Shown one piece after another: positions 63,265-64,000 of a stretch of 64,000 nt of DNA (positions within the stretch are counted from its first letter, which is position 1; the number at the start of each line of letters is the position of its first letter). The stretch comes from Cladocopium goreaui. Taxonomy: Eukaryota > Sar > Dinophyceae > Suessiales > Symbiodiniaceae. A program made the position numbers and the translations under genes. The notes below the pieces were generated by a model, which saw nothing but the letters and a program-made list of their open reading frames with translations, had not been told where the DNA came from and searched no databases. The stretch lies in contig CAMXCT020003180.1 of assembly GCA_947184155.2 (NCBI GenBank), forward strand, positions 1 through 64,000, read 5' to 3'.

Positions 63265-64000
63265 GATCCACAATAGTCTGGTTTGTTTGAGGGTACACTA
63301 TTGTGTCCAGCTGCTTCCTGAGGTTATGTTTTTTTTTTCAACCATTTCCTTTTCCTTTTGCTAAAGTTTGTTTCCTTTTACTTAGCTTCATTTTTCTTGG
63401 AATCAAAACCAAAGGCTTTCCAAAGGATTAGTTTCAGCCAAGCAAAAAAAAACATGAATGATCATGATACACAATAGAATGGTTTGTTTGAGGGTACACT
63501 ATTGTGTCCAGCTGCTTCCTGAGGTGATTTTGTTTTTTAACATTCCCTTTACATGTTCCTTTGCTAAAGCTTTACTTTCTCAATTAGGTTCTTTTATTTA
63601 GAATTCTCAGAAATGCTCAATTTCCCAAAATATATGATGCCTTATTAAAGCCCAATTAAAAAACATCACTCAAACAATTTTTCAAGGGGGTAGTCCATGA
63701 GCAACCCTGATACACAATAGTCTGGTTTGTTTGAGGGTACACTATTGTGTCCAGCTGCTTCCTGAGGTTATGTTTTTTTCAACCATTTCCTTTTCCTTTT
63801 CCTTTGCTAAAGTTTGTTTCCTTTTACTTAGCTTCATTTTTCTTGGAATCAAAACCAAAGGCTTTCTAAAGGATTAGTTTCAGCCAAGCAAAAAAAAAAC
63901 ATGAATGATCATGATACACAATAGTATGGTTTGTTTGAGGGTACACTATTGTGTCCAGCTGCTTCCTGAGGTTATGTTTTTTTTCAACCATTTCCTTTTC
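63265..64000. repeat. ~270-bp satellite, second block
   Basis: Landmark GGTTTGTTTGAGGGTACACT near 63280, 63480, 63722 and 63928 (spacing 200-240), running off the window end. Shorter units than the first block. Confidence 0.9.

Overview
The window looks like nuclear DNA of a dinoflagellate, most likely a Symbiodiniaceae-like species. This is an inference from content, not from a search. The grounds are: a run of genes all on one strand; spliceable GT-AG introns with an AG|G acceptor; an ankyrin protein with the N-terminal ubiquitin-like style common in these genomes; transposase-like families that I recognise as high-copy in these genomes; and very large amounts of tandem repeat. No rRNA or tRNA was recognised.

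Bases 1-16257 are a compact + strand gene cluster of ten genes: a zinc-ribbon-like protein, a divergent kinase-like protein, a two-exon unknown, a small unknown, an ankyrin protein, a two-exon RPA1-like single-stranded-DNA-binding protein, a small acidic protein, an F-box-like protein, a dual-specificity-phosphatase-like protein, and a KH-like coiled-coil protein. Their intergenic DNA has a shared grammar. The clearest part is a hairpin with a nearly invariant 16-nt loop (consensus TGNAGGRACTGTCCGT) and stems that differ in sequence but still pair. It occurs at least 17 times, always on the gene strand, usually within 75 nt after a stop codon. Several gene tails plus 3' flanks are duplicated between unrelated genes, once in a different reading frame.

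Bases 16258-21235 hold AT-rich DNA with scattered minus-strand exon-like pieces. Bases 21236-23343 and 38690-40650 are tandem arrays (a 16-mer, a CATCTTCA-type array and a 72-mer). They are interrupted by a 15,346-bp DNA transposon (23344-38689) with perfect 50-bp terminal inverted repeats and a TA target duplication that exactly restores the 72-mer. The element carries co-oriented minus-strand genes: a transposase-like protein, a Cys-rich protein, a two- or three-exon protein, and a long multi-exon gene. Several carry frameshifts. Its noncoding DNA is filled with mini-hairpins of the form AGCC(A)N3-6GGCT, which are nearly confined to the element.

Bases 40650-48524 hold fragments of a + strand gene, a second, decayed relative of the transposase (with a different mini-hairpin, AGCAC-N3-GTGCT), and an intact minus-strand sulfotransferase-like gene. 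From 48.7 kb to the end the window is almost all repeats: TAG/TTG microsatellite, a 94-bp satellite, CT/CA-rich arrays, a 4.3-kb inverted copy of the 16-mer array, a 9-mer array, a 42-bp satellite, a ~270-bp satellite with an internal palindrome, and a 55-bp satellite of about 41 copies. Long ORFs inside these arrays are judged to be repeat artefacts.
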